NCBI GenBank assembly: GCA_965237855.1
Contig: CBDEGK010000008.1
Location: forward strand, 1,178,001-1,242,000
DNA: 64,000 bases
Source: CBDEGK01 sp965237855
GTDB lineage: Bacteria > Pseudomonadota > Gammaproteobacteria > Pseudomonadales > Halieaceae
Direction of reading: 5' to 3'
Below the pieces are notes generated by a model. That model was not told the origin of the DNA. It did no database searches and was given only the letters and a program-made list of their open reading frames with translations. A program made the translations under genes and the position numbers. Each line of letters begins with the position of its first letter. Positions within the stretch are counted from its first letter, which is position 1. Positions 7,948 through 16,650 of the stretch are shown here, piece by piece.

Positions 7948-10686
7948 ATGAAAACAAGGCATATTAACGGTATTTCAGGTCGCTTAAGCCTGCGTGCACC
8001 ACAGCGAGAATCACTCGAAGCCCTGGCCAAAGCCATCGATGCCACCGATGAGCGTTTACTTGACCCAAAGCACGATGTGCCGGCATTACTGGAAACCCTA
8101 AAAGCTGAATTTCTGGAGCTGGAAGACTTCGAACGTGATTTCCCGTCCCTTTGCTTTGCGCTGGCAACTGGTGTCGGCAAGACCCGCTTAATGGGTGCCT
8201 TTATCAGCTATTTGCATTTAGCTTATGGCATCAAGAATTTTTTTGTATTGGCACCTAACCTGACTATTTACGAGAAGTTAATAGCTGACTTCACCCCGGG
8301 CACCGCTAAATATGTGTTTAAAGGTATTGCGGAGTTTTCGGCTTATCCACCAGAAGTGATTACCGGCGACAACTACGAACAACGCGGTGCTATGACGATG
8401 GATGCCTTTTTATCCAATGTCCGGGTCAACGTCTTCAATATCGCCAAAATTAATTCCGAAGTACGCGGCGGCAAGGCTCCGCGAATCAAACGATTGTCCG
8501 AGTACCTGGGGGATAGCTACTTCAACCACTTGGCCAATCTGCCAGATTTGGTGTTGTTAATGGATGAGTCCCACCGTTACCGGGCCAGCGCCGGAGTGAA
8601 GGCGATCAATGAGTTAAACCCGGTTTTGGGCCTTGAACTAACAGCCACACCATATGTCGAGAAAAAAGGCGGCACCGGCAAGCCAACAAAGTTTAAAAAT
8701 GTGGTTGTGCGATATATGCTTGCCCAAGCCATGGAAGATGGTTTTGTGAAAGAACCTGCGGTGGTAACGCAGCGTAACTTTGACGTCACGCAACACACCA
8801 AGGAAGAAGTTGAAACCATCAAACTGATGGACGGTATTCGCCTGCATGAAGCCACCAAAGTGGAATTACTCACCTATGCTCACGAAAATGAGGTGGAAGT
8901 AGTTAAACCCTTTATGCTGGTCATCGCCCGCGATACCACCCATGCGGCCGCATTAAAAGATAAACTGGAGGCAGTCTTTGAGGAGCGCTACAAGGACAAG
9001 GTCATTCAGGTCGACAGCAGCCAAAGCGGTGCCGCAGAAGAAGAAATGATAGCCAGCCTGCTGGCGGTTGAAAGCGTGGACGAACCGACGGAAATTGTGA
9101 TTCACGTCAATATGCTCAAAGAAGGCTGGGATGTCACCAACCTCTACACCATCGTCCCGCTGCGCGCCGCCAATGCACGTACCTTGATTGAACAATCCAT
9201 TGGCCGTGGTTTACGTTTGCCCTATGGCCGACGCACTGGGGTCGAAGCCGTAGACCGTTTAAGCATTGTGGCCCACGACAAGTTTCAGGAAATTGTCGAT
9301 GAAGCGAATAACCCCAACAATCCACTGCGTCTGAAAGAAATTTATCTAGAAAGCCCTGAAGACGATGTCAAAAAAGAAAATGTGCAGGTGGGTTCAAACC
9401 TTGATGGATTAATCAGTGGTATCACCCCGACGGGCAGTGCGGGTACCAGCTACACCGTCAAAACCCCAGAAACACCAGTGTTTAACGGCGTTGCCGAAAC
9501 CAAAGTGGCGCAGATTACACTGGCGGTCATCAAACAGTTTCAGCACAAACCTGAAGAAGCTCCCACTAGTGGCTCGCTACTCGAAGGCAGTGTACAAACC
9601 GAGATCCTTAAGGCTGTCAATGAACAACTTACCGGATCAAAACAGACAGCTCTCGATTTGGGCATAGAAGAACACGATAAGATCGATATCGAGGCGGTGA
9701 TTGCCAAAACAACACAGCTGATTGTCGATCACACCATTGATATCCCGCGCGTCATCGTTGTGCCTAAAGGCGAAATCACCTACGGCTACCGACCCTTCAC
9801 CTTGGAACTGACCCAGCTACGTCTGCAGCCCATCGAGCGCGCCCTGATAAGCCAGAGCTTGCAAACCAACGAGCAGACAGAAATTGGTGAAGGTGACTCA
9901 GGCAACTATGAGCCGATTAAGGAAAACTACATCCTTAAAAAGCTCTTTAATTATGATGACATTTCCTACGATGAACATGTCGACACCCTGTACGACTTGT
10001 CGAAGCAGGCCGTCGAGCATCTTCAGTCCTATTTGAAGGATGATAAGGATGTTGAGAATGTTCTTCAAAACCAAGGTGACACGATTGCCAAAGTCATACA
10101 CACCCAACTGGACAGCCACTTTTATGAGGATGCGACTGAATACGAGGTCGAGATACGCAGCGGTTTTACGCCTTTGAAAGAGTGTTCGTATACTGCGGCT
10201 CTGGGCCAGGACATTCACAATTACCGTGATACCGTTAGCGAAGTCGGCAAGATCAAACAAATGCTATTCGGCCATTTCCGTCGATGCCTATACCCCATTC
10301 AAAAGTTCGACTCCGATACGGAGCGCCGTTTCTCCATCATTTTGGAGCGCGACTCGATCAAGTGGTTTAAACCCGCAAAAGGCCAATTCAAAATGTATTA
10401 CAAAAAGGGTACCGAGCACCCGGAGTATGTCCCCGACTTTATCGCCGAGCTAGGCGATTGCGTCCTGATGATTGAAACAAAGAGCACCCAACATCGGGAA
10501 GCAGATGGTTCATGGAATGAAGAAGTAACAGAGAAAGAAAAGTCTGGCGTGAACTGGTGTTCCAATGCCAGTGAATATCTGAAGGCTAACAAAGGAAAGG
10601 AGTGGAAATATTTGTTGGTTCCGCATGATGAAGTCAAAGAAAGCAACAGTTTGTCCAGTTATATTCAAAAATATTCGAGTTGTTGA
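7948..10686 (+). CDS. res: Type III-like restriction subunit Res (helicase-nuclease)
   Basis: A 912-residue superfamily II ATPase fused to a nuclease. Walker A ATGVGKTR is at residues 73-80, and the DEAD-like box MDESHRYR lies near 205. Motif VI is QSIGRGLRLPYG. The C-terminus carries VPDF followed by IETKS (Pro-Asp 829-830, Glu843, Lys845), the PD-(D/E)xK cleavage site of type III Res proteins. ATG 7948 is preceded by GAAGG at 7936-7940. The longer open frame from 7876 overlaps mod and is not needed. All key residues are present. It should act with Mod to cut unmodified DNA. Confidence 0.93.
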   Translation: MKTRHINGISGRLSLRAPQRESLEALAKAIDATDERLLDPKHDVPALLETLKAEFLELEDFERDFPSLCFALATGVGKTRLMGAFISYLHLAYGIKNFFVLAPNLTIYEKLIADFTPGTAKYVFKGIAEFSAYPPEVITGDNYEQRGAMTMDAFLSNVRVNVFNIAKINSEVRGGKAPRIKRLSEYLGDSYFNHLANLPDLVLLMDESHRYRASAGVKAINELNPVLGLELTATPYVEKKGGTGKPTKFKNVVVRYMLAQAMEDGFVKEPAVVTQRNFDVTQHTKEEVETIKLMDGIRLHEATKVELLTYAHENEVEVVKPFMLVIARDTTHAAALKDKLEAVFEERYKDKVIQVDSSQSGAAEEEMIASLLAVESVDEPTEIVIHVNMLKEGWDVTNLYTIVPLRAANARTLIEQSIGRGLRLPYGRRTGVEAVDRLSIVAHDKFQEIVDEANNPNNPLRLKEIYLESPEDDVKKENVQVGSNLDGLISGITPTGSAGTSYTVKTPETPVFNGVAETKVAQITLAVIKQFQHKPEEAPTSGSLLEGSVQTEILKAVNEQLTGSKQTALDLGIEEHDKIDIEAVIAKTTQLIVDHTIDIPRVIVVPKGEITYGYRPFTLELTQLRLQPIERALISQSLQTNEQTEIGEGDSGNYEPIKENYILKKLFNYDDISYDEHVDTLYDLSKQAVEHLQSYLKDDKDVENVLQNQGDTIAKVIHTQLDSHFYEDATEYEVEIRSGFTPLKECSYTAALGQDIHNYRDTVSEVGKIKQMLFGHFRRCLYPIQKFDSDTERRFSIILERDSIKWFKPAKGQFKMYYKKGTEHPEYVPDFIAELGDCVLMIETKSTQHREADGSWNEEVTEKEKSGVNWCSNASEYLKANKGKEWKYLLVPHDEVKESNSLSSYIQKYSSC

Positions 10687-10772
10687 AACATTGCCATCTG
10701 CTACATTGAGCAGAATTTCGTGACTTCTATTTCACGCCAATAATACAGGCCTTAATTCGGGTCTGTTCAGGA

Positions 10773-10980
10773 GTAAGCGGGTGTTTAACTGCACATTGAT
10801 CTAGTCCTCGGAGATTTTGTAGTCTGTCCTCACACAGAGGAGGACTCGCTATGAACCCCATTGATCCCGCATCACCCGAACTGACGCCACCCCAGTCACC
10901 GCAACCGACCACCACACCCAAAATGAACCGTGCCGCCTGGACCCAACATATCGAGGACTGTGCTGCCAGCGAGCTGTCGA
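10773..10980 (+). mobile_element. IS66-family 5' remnant, cut by an IS3-family insertion
   Basis: The fragment begins GTAAGCGG, an IS66-type terminus, and contains the start of a TnpA accessory gene. It stops where the IS3 terminal repeat begins at 10981. No remaining IS66 sequence is seen to the right of the IS3 element, so the rest was deleted or moved. Confidence 0.6.
10851..10980 (+). pseudogene. tnpA: Truncated IS66 accessory protein TnpA
   Basis: ATG 10851 has a good ribosome site (GAGGAGG, eight bases upstream). The frame starts MNPIDPASPEL, then has MNRAAWTQHIEDCAASELS, which resembles the N-terminus of IS66 OrfA proteins (W..HI..C..S.LS). After about 43 residues it runs into the IS3 end and stops at 11016. 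The DNA-binding helix-turn-helix part is lost. Confidence 0.6.
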
Positions 10981-11419
10981 TGGGTAATCCCCCTATTATT
11001 AGCTGCGCACAAAAGTAGAGCTCATGCGGCTTGCGCCAACTTCTGATACGGGGTAATTCCTCCAATGGCCATGTTTGGCCGTTCTGTGTTGTATTGCCAC
11101 AACCAGCGAGTGGCAGTGTGCTGGGCATATTCGATCGATTCAAACAGGTGCTGGTTCAGCCACTCGTGTCGAACCGTTCTGTTGAAGCGCTCCACGTACG
11201 CGTTCTGTTGCGGATTGCCGGGCTGGATATAGTGTAGCCTAATCTGTTGTTTCTCAGCCCACTCCATCAGTTGGCCACTGATTAGTTCGGGACCATTGTA
11301 CATATGGAACAGAGCTCTTAACTGGTCAGAGCTTCCAATAGAGTGCTCGTAGTGGCCACAGCAACATGTAGATCTCCTAAAGTAAGAATGCGAACTCTCA
11401 CAACAGGAGGCATGTTGCC

Positions 11420-12652
11420 ATGACCGTAATTCACGATATATCTAAAACCAGTACATTAGTAGCCATCGATATTTCCAAGAGCAGGAACGACATCCTGATT
11501 CAGGAGCTGGGAAGGAATCGGTACAAGATGAGCATTACAAATGAGCGCGTAGACCACGACCGATTTATTCAATTGCTCTCCAGCTTCAAAGATCCTGTTG
11601 ATGTTGGCTTTGAAGCGACTGGAAACTACCATAGAGCCATTGCCTGGAGATTAGTATCCGCCGGATTCAACGTGCACTTGATTTCCTCCGTTGCCTTGGC
11701 TCGGACGCGAGAGGCCCTTCATAACAGTTGGGATAAGAACGACCCCAAGGACGCCCAGGTGATGCTGTATATGTTGGCCACTGGGAATGTGCAGCGATAT
11801 CAGGATCCGCTTCAAGTCGGCATCAACGATTGGCAAGAAATGTCCAAAACCCATGATGCGATATCCAAAGATAAGACTGAAGTCCTGCATCGACTACAGA
11901 CGCACTATCTGCCGTTGTACTTTCCTGAGATTGACCGATTTCGGCATAACTCCCGCTCCGACTGGTTCTTCAGATTCCTTCATGAGTTCCCTACACCCGG
12001 CACAATACAGGCGCTCAGCCGAGAACAATTTATTATGGCGGCGTGGGACCTCGTGGGTCGAAAAGTCGCTAAAACACGTGTGTTATCAGATATTTATGAC
12101 ACGGCCGCATCCTCTACAGGTTTGCCCATATCGGAGTCATCCTCTGCCATAGTGATGTATCGGCTAGTTATCACCCAGATGCGACAACTGATTAAACACC
12201 GCGATACGATAGAAGCACATGCACAAGAACAATTGGGCGCTCACCCTGACTTTATTCGCTTGCAGCAGCTGCCCGGTATTGGGCCTATACATGCCTTAAC
12301 CATCCTCGCTGAGGCTGGGGACCTTCGCAGATTTGGACACTATCGACAGTTTTTGAAGTTCTGCGGATTCGATCTTGCCACACGCCAATCCGGGCAATTT
12401 CGTGGTCAGAGCAAACTCTCCAAATACGGGAACGCTCGCCTTCGACGTGCATTCTGGATGGCCGGTCAAATAGCCGTCAGACAGCGAGAAAATAGCTTTC
12501 GCGACAAGTTCCAAAGGTACATAGCGCGCGATAGAGAAAATCGAGATCTACGCCGTAAGGCGTTAACAGCTGTTGCCGCCAAAATGGCAAGAGTTGCATA
12601 TTCCGTGATCAAGCACGAGACCGATTATCGACCCTTTTATGGGGTTAGATAA
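11420..12652 (+). CDS. IS110-family DEDD transposase/recombinase
   Basis: A 410-residue IS110-family recombinase that moves DNA under guidance of a bridge RNA. The N-terminal RuvC-like DEDD domain shows VAIDISKSRND (Asp), GFEATGNYH (Glu) and KNDPKDAQ (two Asp). The C-terminal Tnp_20 domain has LPGIGPIHALTILAE. It is followed by KFCGFDLATRQSGQFRGQSKLSKYG, quoted here as KFCGFD and QSGQFRGQSKLS, with the expected catalytic serine region. ATG 11420 is preceded by CAGGAGG at 11404-11410. The gene is complete, so the element may still be mobile. Confidence 0.93.
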   Translation: MTVIHDISKTSTLVAIDISKSRNDILIQELGRNRYKMSITNERVDHDRFIQLLSSFKDPVDVGFEATGNYHRAIAWRLVSAGFNVHLISSVALARTREALHNSWDKNDPKDAQVMLYMLATGNVQRYQDPLQVGINDWQEMSKTHDAISKDKTEVLHRLQTHYLPLYFPEIDRFRHNSRSDWFFRFLHEFPTPGTIQALSREQFIMAAWDLVGRKVAKTRVLSDIYDTAASSTGLPISESSSAIVMYRLVITQMRQLIKHRDTIEAHAQEQLGAHPDFIRLQQLPGIGPIHALTILAEAGDLRRFGHYRQFLKFCGFDLATRQSGQFRGQSKLSKYGNARLRRAFWMAGQIAVRQRENSFRDKFQRYIARDRENRDLRRKALTAVAAKMARVAYSVIKHETDYRPFYGVR

Positions 12653-12890
12653 CCAGGCGGATGAACCCTCTCTGTGGGGCCGTAGAGGCGTTTTGACCTC
12701 GTAGACAATGTTTGGGTCTTCTGCCTGGACCTGTATCTCGTGTTGGGAATGGTGAGGACTGCTAGTCAGATCCTGTGTTTATAATGGGCGAGAACTATCC
12801 ATAAATGGGCGGAAGGAAACCTGGGAATATGGTGCCTGGTTGCTCGCAACGCCGCCTAGGGCGGTGGAGGGAGATCTTTTGTGTGTAGAT
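12653..12890 (+). ncRNA. Candidate IS110/IS1111 bridge RNA region
   Basis: This 240-base stretch between the recombinase stop and the element's right end has no gene. Elements of the IS1111 subgroup encode their bridge RNA downstream of the recombinase. Short self-complementary pieces are visible, such as GAGGCGTTTTGACCTC at 12684-12699. I could not fold it or assign the target and donor loops, so the call rests on position and family knowledge. Confidence 0.4.
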
Positions 12891-13460
12891 AACTTGACTC
12901 CAGACTTAGAACGTTGTCGCAGCGAATGGAATTGGGCTTACCACGCCACTCGATGATTTGCTCCAGTGCCCGTATGACACGCACCGCCGGTAATGAGAAA
13001 TCCACCTCAATACCCAGCCCCTCGCGATTGTAGTCGTCGATGACATTGAACGTCCTGAAGCTGCGGCCATCGGCCAGGCTGTCATGCATAAAATCCATCG
13101 ACCACATGATGTTAATTTGACGAGGTACGGCTAGCTCATCCGGCACGTCGCGCTTTAACCGCCGCCTGGGCTTAATCCGTAGGTTCAGCTCTAACTCCCT
13201 GTAAATGCGGTATACGCGCTTGTGATTGTACGGGTAGCCCTTCACATTGCGCAGGTACAAATAGCACAACCCGAAACCCCAGGTTCGATTGGTCATCGTC
13301 AATCGCAGTAACCAATCGGCGATCAACGCATTGTCGCTCGAATGCTTGGCCTGATAGCGATAGCAGGTCTCGCTGATACAGAATGCGCGACAAGCCAGGC
13401 GTACCGACACGCCCTGTTGCTCTACCACGGCTTTGGCCATCTCCTTACGACGAGATGGCT

Positions 13461-13727
13461 TTACCACTTTTTTGCCAGGGCCTCCTTGACGATCTCCGCC
13501 TCTAATTTGGTCTCGGCGTACATCTTCTTGAGTCGCCGGTTCTCATCCTCGAGTTCCTTCATACGCTTCATGAGTGAGGCGTCCATGCCGCCGTATTTGG
13601 CGCGCCACTTGTAGAAGGTGGCACTGCTCATGCCGTGCTCCCGGCACAGATCGGAAACTGGCGTACCAGCCTCAGCCTGCTTGAGGATGGCAATGATTTG
13701 GCTGTCCTTGAACCTTGATGTCTTCAT
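13461..13727 (-). CDS. IS3-family OrfA (helix-turn-helix protein)
   Basis: An 88-residue DNA-binding OrfA: KTSRFKDSQIIAILKQAE, then VSDLCREHGMSSATFYKWR (HTH), then a leucine-zipper part MKELEDENRRLKKMYAE. This is the IS407-like type. The end overlaps orfB in the -1 frame. A slippery heptamer AAAAAAG lies on the minus strand at 13473-13467, the usual site for programmed frameshifting to make OrfAB. OrfB is now broken downstream. Confidence 0.92.
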   Translation of the reverse strand: MKTSRFKDSQIIAILKQAEAGTPVSDLCREHGMSSATFYKWRAKYGGMDASLMKRMKELEDENRRLKKMYAETKLEAEIVKEALAKKW

Positions 13728-13799
13728 GCAGAATCTCCTGCGTTAATACTACGAGAAAATTCTACTTTTGGCGTCAGCTACTTCCCGGGGGGATTACCA

Positions 13800-13929
13800 T
13801 GCCCAATACGATAAGGTCGGACTGACAAATATTGCTGTAGTAGATCTTGTAGAAATTTCTGGAGCGCAATCCCGAAATTTCTTGGTACTGCAGCTCAAGT
13901 AGCTGCATTTTCTTGGTTATTTCATTCAT
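13800..13929 (-). pseudogene. Short gene fragment between two insertion sequences
   Basis: ATG 13929 opens MNEITKKMQLLELQYQEI and continues SGLRSRNFYKIYYSNICQ up to the IS3 end at 13799, after which only IS-derived residues follow. About 44 native residues remain. The fragment is AT-rich, unlike its neighbours. The IS6 element 38 bases upstream would also have removed its promoter. I do not recognise the family. Confidence 0.4.
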
Positions 13930-13966
13930 GATTATCGACCCACCCGCATTTGCTATCACTTTACTA

Positions 13967-14752
13967 GGTACTGCCAAATTAACGCCGTTTGGGCGACAAT
14001 CCCCAGATGACTAGACCTGCAAGCCTATACAAACGCCATCGATTCCCGCCCGAAATCATCCAATACACCGTGTGGTTATACTACCGGTTCAATCTCAGCC
14101 ACGGGGATATCGAAGATCTATTGGCGGAGCGGCGCATCACGGTCAGCCGTGAAGCGATTCGTCTGTGGTGTAACAAGTTCGGGCCTCAATACGCGAAGCG
14201 CTTGAAACGGAAGCACCATGGATTCGGGGACACGTTTTTCATCGATGAGGTCTTCGTGAAGATAGGCGGCAAGCAGCAGTACCTGTGGCGTGCAGTCGAT
14301 CAGGATGGTGAAATAGTCGATGTGTTTCTACAGACCCGCCGGGATGGCAAGGCTGCCAAACGCTTCTTCAGGCGGTTGGTCCGGAATCATAACGGTGAAC
14401 CCAGGAAGATCGTCACGGACAAATTGAGAAGCTACGGTGTCGCTCACCGGGAGCTGATCCCCGAGACGATTCACGATACATCTCAGCATGCCAACAACCG
14501 GGCAGAGCTATCGCATCAACCGACACGTGTGCGAGAGCGGGGTATGCGGGGGTTCAAGTCTATCGGGCAAGCGCAGCGATTCCTGGGTGTTCATGCTACG
14601 GTTTACAATCTATTCAACCTTGGCAGGCATCTGGTATCAGCGGAGCATTACCGAAGTCTCAGGACAGGTGCGTTTTCACGTTGGGCAGAGGCAGTGGTCT
14701 AAAGATGAGCTGCTGGTTTTTTCGGACCTGCAGAAGTTAACTTGGCAGTACC
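13967..14752 (+). mobile_element. IS6-family insertion sequence
   Basis: Terminal inverted repeats are GGTACTGCCAAATTAAC at 13967-13983 and GTTAACTTGGCAGTACC at 14736-14752, with one mismatch in 17. The element is 786 bases, normal for IS6. The flanking eight bases (CTTTACTA and CAAATTGG) differ, so there is no target duplication. That pattern is common when IS6 elements mediate cointegrate or deletion events. Confidence 0.92.
14007..14702 (+). CDS. IS6-family transposase
   Basis: A 231-residue DDE transposase. An N-terminal HTH part (LSHGDIEDLLAERRI) precedes the catalytic core with FFIDEVFV (Asp), KIVTDKLRSYG (Asp) and TRVRERGMRGFKS (Glu, then the conserved R and K). The HQPTR signature is present as SHQPTRVRER. 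ATG 14007 was chosen over the TTG at 13989. The gene is intact and fills almost the whole element. Confidence 0.95.
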   Translation: MTRPASLYKRHRFPPEIIQYTVWLYYRFNLSHGDIEDLLAERRITVSREAIRLWCNKFGPQYAKRLKRKHHGFGDTFFIDEVFVKIGGKQQYLWRAVDQDGEIVDVFLQTRRDGKAAKRFFRRLVRNHNGEPRKIVTDKLRSYGVAHRELIPETIHDTSQHANNRAELSHQPTRVRERGMRGFKSIGQAQRFLGVHATVYNLFNLGRHLVSAEHYRSLRTGAFSRWAEAVV

Positions 14753-14868
14753 CAAATTGGGGAAAATAGGGGTAACACGGCGTTCCTTCATCAAGAATTC
14801 AAACACGGTCAATAGATTCAAGTCGTATCTTCTATTATTAGTTTCATGCATGGACATACCGGTGTAAT

Positions 14869-14878
14869 ACATTTTACT
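14869..14878 (+). promoter_or_regulatory. ACATTTTACT motif upstream of the broken P450 gene
   Basis: ACATTTTACT lies 48 bases before the P450 start. The same ten bases form one side of a 15-base palindrome at 19880-19894 in front of the LysR and second P450 genes, and a close copy (CCATTTTACTAATAG) lies at 20928. It is probably a half-operator of the local LysR regulator. Confidence 0.4.
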
Positions 14879-14926
14879 GAAACCAGAACGTTAGCTATCT
14901 TGCTCTAAAATGTAAAGGAGAGTGCT

Positions 14927-16151
14927 ATGGCCACTTGCCCCGTTAATCGCTTAATGACCCTCGACAATTTTGCCCAGGGGGCGGCTTACCCCCTGTTGCA
15001 CGAGTGGCGGCAGAATGGGCCCGTGGTCTGGGAGGAAGACGATGTCTCCCCGCGGGGCGGGCATTGGAATGTTTTCTCGCGGGAGCATGTGGATGCGGTG
15101 ATGCGAGCGCCCGACGTGTTCAGTAATGCCAGCGGCCCGCGCCTGGACAATCCTCCATCGGGGACGATCCGGGAAGGTGCGGTGTCGCCTAATTTGATGG
15201 ATGGCAAGGTGCATAGAAAAACCCGGTCGCTGATCGATAAAGCGTTCAAGCCGGAACCCATAAGCAGTCGCGAGGACGTCATTCGCCAGATTGCCCAGGG
15301 ACTGATTGACGACATTATCGACCAGGGGTCCTGCGAGTTTGTGCATAGCGTGGCCCAGCCTCTGCCGTTAGCGGTAATTTCCTGGATTTTAGGCATACCT
15401 GAGGAGGAGAAGCAGAAAGTATGCGATCTCACCAATACCATGATGCTGGCAGATGATCCCGATTTTTCGGCGGGACCAGAAGAGAGCATTGCTGCCCAGG
15501 CAGGGTTGGTCCGCTACGGGGCGGCGCTGGCGGCGGATCATCGCACTAACCCCCGGGATTCGTTGACCATGGACCTGCTGCTGGCCGAGGATGACGGAAA
15601 TCAGCTCAGCGATCAGGAATACGGCTTACTATTCCTCAACCTGATTATTGGTGGTATTGAAACCACCCGTAACACGGCGGCCTATGGATTGGCGGAGTTG
15701 ATCCGCCACCCCGATCAATTTCAACTGCTGGCTGAGGATCTTGCATTGGTATCCGACGCGGTTGAGGAGATCCTGCGGTTTCGCCCCCCATCATGAATTA
15801 CCGTCGAACCGCGCTGCAAGACACCGAGTTAGCAGGTGAGCAGATCAAGCAAGGCGACACGGTGATTGTTTGGTTTGCGGCGGCGAATCGGGATGAAACG
15901 GTATTTGAAGAGCCCGACAGTTTTGATGTGACGCGCTGTCAACGGGAATCAGTTCGCAGGGATCTTCGAACCTTCGGCTTCGCACCCATCACTGCCTGGG
16001 TTTCCACCTGGCCCGATTGCAACTCAATCTCATTTTTGAGCAGATCACCACGCGCATGACAAATATTCAATTCACCGATGAACCGAAAAACGTGCGCTCT
16101 GTGTTCATGGATGGGTATAAGGAAATGAATATCACTTTTGGGAAAAAGTAA
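14927..16151 (+). pseudogene. Cytochrome P450, broken by two single-base losses
   Basis: This gene is a paralogue of the intact P450 at 18601-19836. It starts MATCPVNRLMTLDNFAQG, with the I-helix GGIETTRNTA. The frame breaks at the C-run 15784-15789; one added C restores FRPPIMNYRRT. It breaks again at 15985-15987; one added C restores the heme-ligand motif APHHCLGFHLARLQL. With both corrections the protein runs to TAA 16149-16151 and is about 408 residues, ending MNITFGKK. As written it lacks the heme cysteine frame and would be inactive. Both lesions are in C runs, so sequencing error is a real alternative. A ribosome site (AAAGGAGAG) precedes the ATG. Confidence 0.85.
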
Positions 16152-16650
16152 GATTCACGCGCGGCGCAAGTATTACATACGAGTTCGACATCAACGCTCG
16201 CCTAGATAACCGAGTTTATAAAATCATCATGGTCTACGATATTATTTAAATGTAGTAGCTCAGACGGGCTGTTGAATTGGTTTATCAATATCATTTTTTT
16301 CGCTCTGCTGTAATGGGAAATGGCTTGTTATACATACTGGCTACGCCGAATGACAAAAAATCAATGGCTTTCACTTGGTCAGTACGTAATAGGTCAGATC
16401 TCACAGCAAGCTTATTTCTGTAAGCTGTGCCGTCTTGAGCTAGACAATGCGTGATGTACGACGAGCTCCTCTATTTTCGATATAACAATAACAAGCCTTG
16501 CCCACGACTGAACCAACAATACTCCCGTTAAAGTAAGTAATGTTGGTTCGTGACAAAAAAATTATCTTTATATTTTATATTGTGGACTGACACCCACGCT
16601 GCTTTTTTGAAACGAATAATGGAGTATAGTCATGGCTAATCGAAATAGCG
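16152..16650. other. Non-coding stretch between P450 pseudogene and esterase
   Basis: No convincing gene in about 500 bases. The only structure I see is an inverted repeat, GAACCAACA at 16510-16518 and TGTTGGTTC at 16541-16549, with a 22-base loop and no T-tract on either strand. The stretch is AT-rich and may be eroded gene debris. Confidence 0.5.

Larger units (their letters stand above)
11295..12913 (+). mobile_element. IS110-family (IS1111-like) element inside IS3 orfB
   Basis: Its limits come from rejoining the two halves of OrfB. The left host sequence ends GGGACC and the right host sequence resumes GTTGTCGCAGCG. TTGT occurs at both borders (11296-11299 and 12914-12917). The element is about 1.6 kb, with 125 bases before and 260 bases after the recombinase gene. 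The longer downstream non-coding part suggests the IS1111 subgroup. Weak subterminal similarity exists between CTGGTCAGAGCTT near 11318 and the reverse complement of the region near 12900. Confidence 0.8.
11022..13467 (-). pseudogene. IS3 OrfB integrase-type transposase, split by IS110 insertion
   Basis: The N-terminal part (13467 down to about 12914) runs from the HTH-like start through WSMDFMHD (first catalytic Asp) to RGKPNSIRCDN (second Asp). It then enters IS110 sequence and stops at 12856. The C-terminal part (about 11297 down to 11022) resumes at NGPELISGQLMEW and includes NAYVERFNRT (catalytic Glu) and NTERPNMAIGG. Joined at the Asn-Gly codons, the two parts give one complete DDE transposase. 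The insertion falls at the second catalytic Asp region, so the enzyme is dead. Confidence 0.9.
10981..13799 (-). mobile_element. IS3-family (IS407-like group) element, interrupted by an IS110-type element
   Basis: The ends are imperfect inverted repeats. The left end reads TGGGTAATCCCCC and the right end, reverse-complemented, reads TGGTAATCCCCCC; both continue to a shared CAAAAGTAGA. The element begins TG and ends CA. Without the 1.6 kb insert it would be about 1.2 kb, normal for this group. It encodes OrfA and a split OrfB on the minus strand. The flanks (TCGA on the left, TGCC on the right) do not form a target duplication, so the outer DNA has been rearranged after insertion. Confidence 0.85.

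Noticed and set aside
1599..10686. DISARM, BREX or Dnd identity for the defence operon
   Set aside because: No DrmA/DrmB, PglZ, BrxC or Dnd proteins are present; only an SNF2-type helicase and methyltransferase are shared in a general way.
16510..16549. Inverted repeat GAACCAACA/TGTTGGTTC as a terminator
   Set aside because: The loop is 22 bases and no T-tract follows on either strand.
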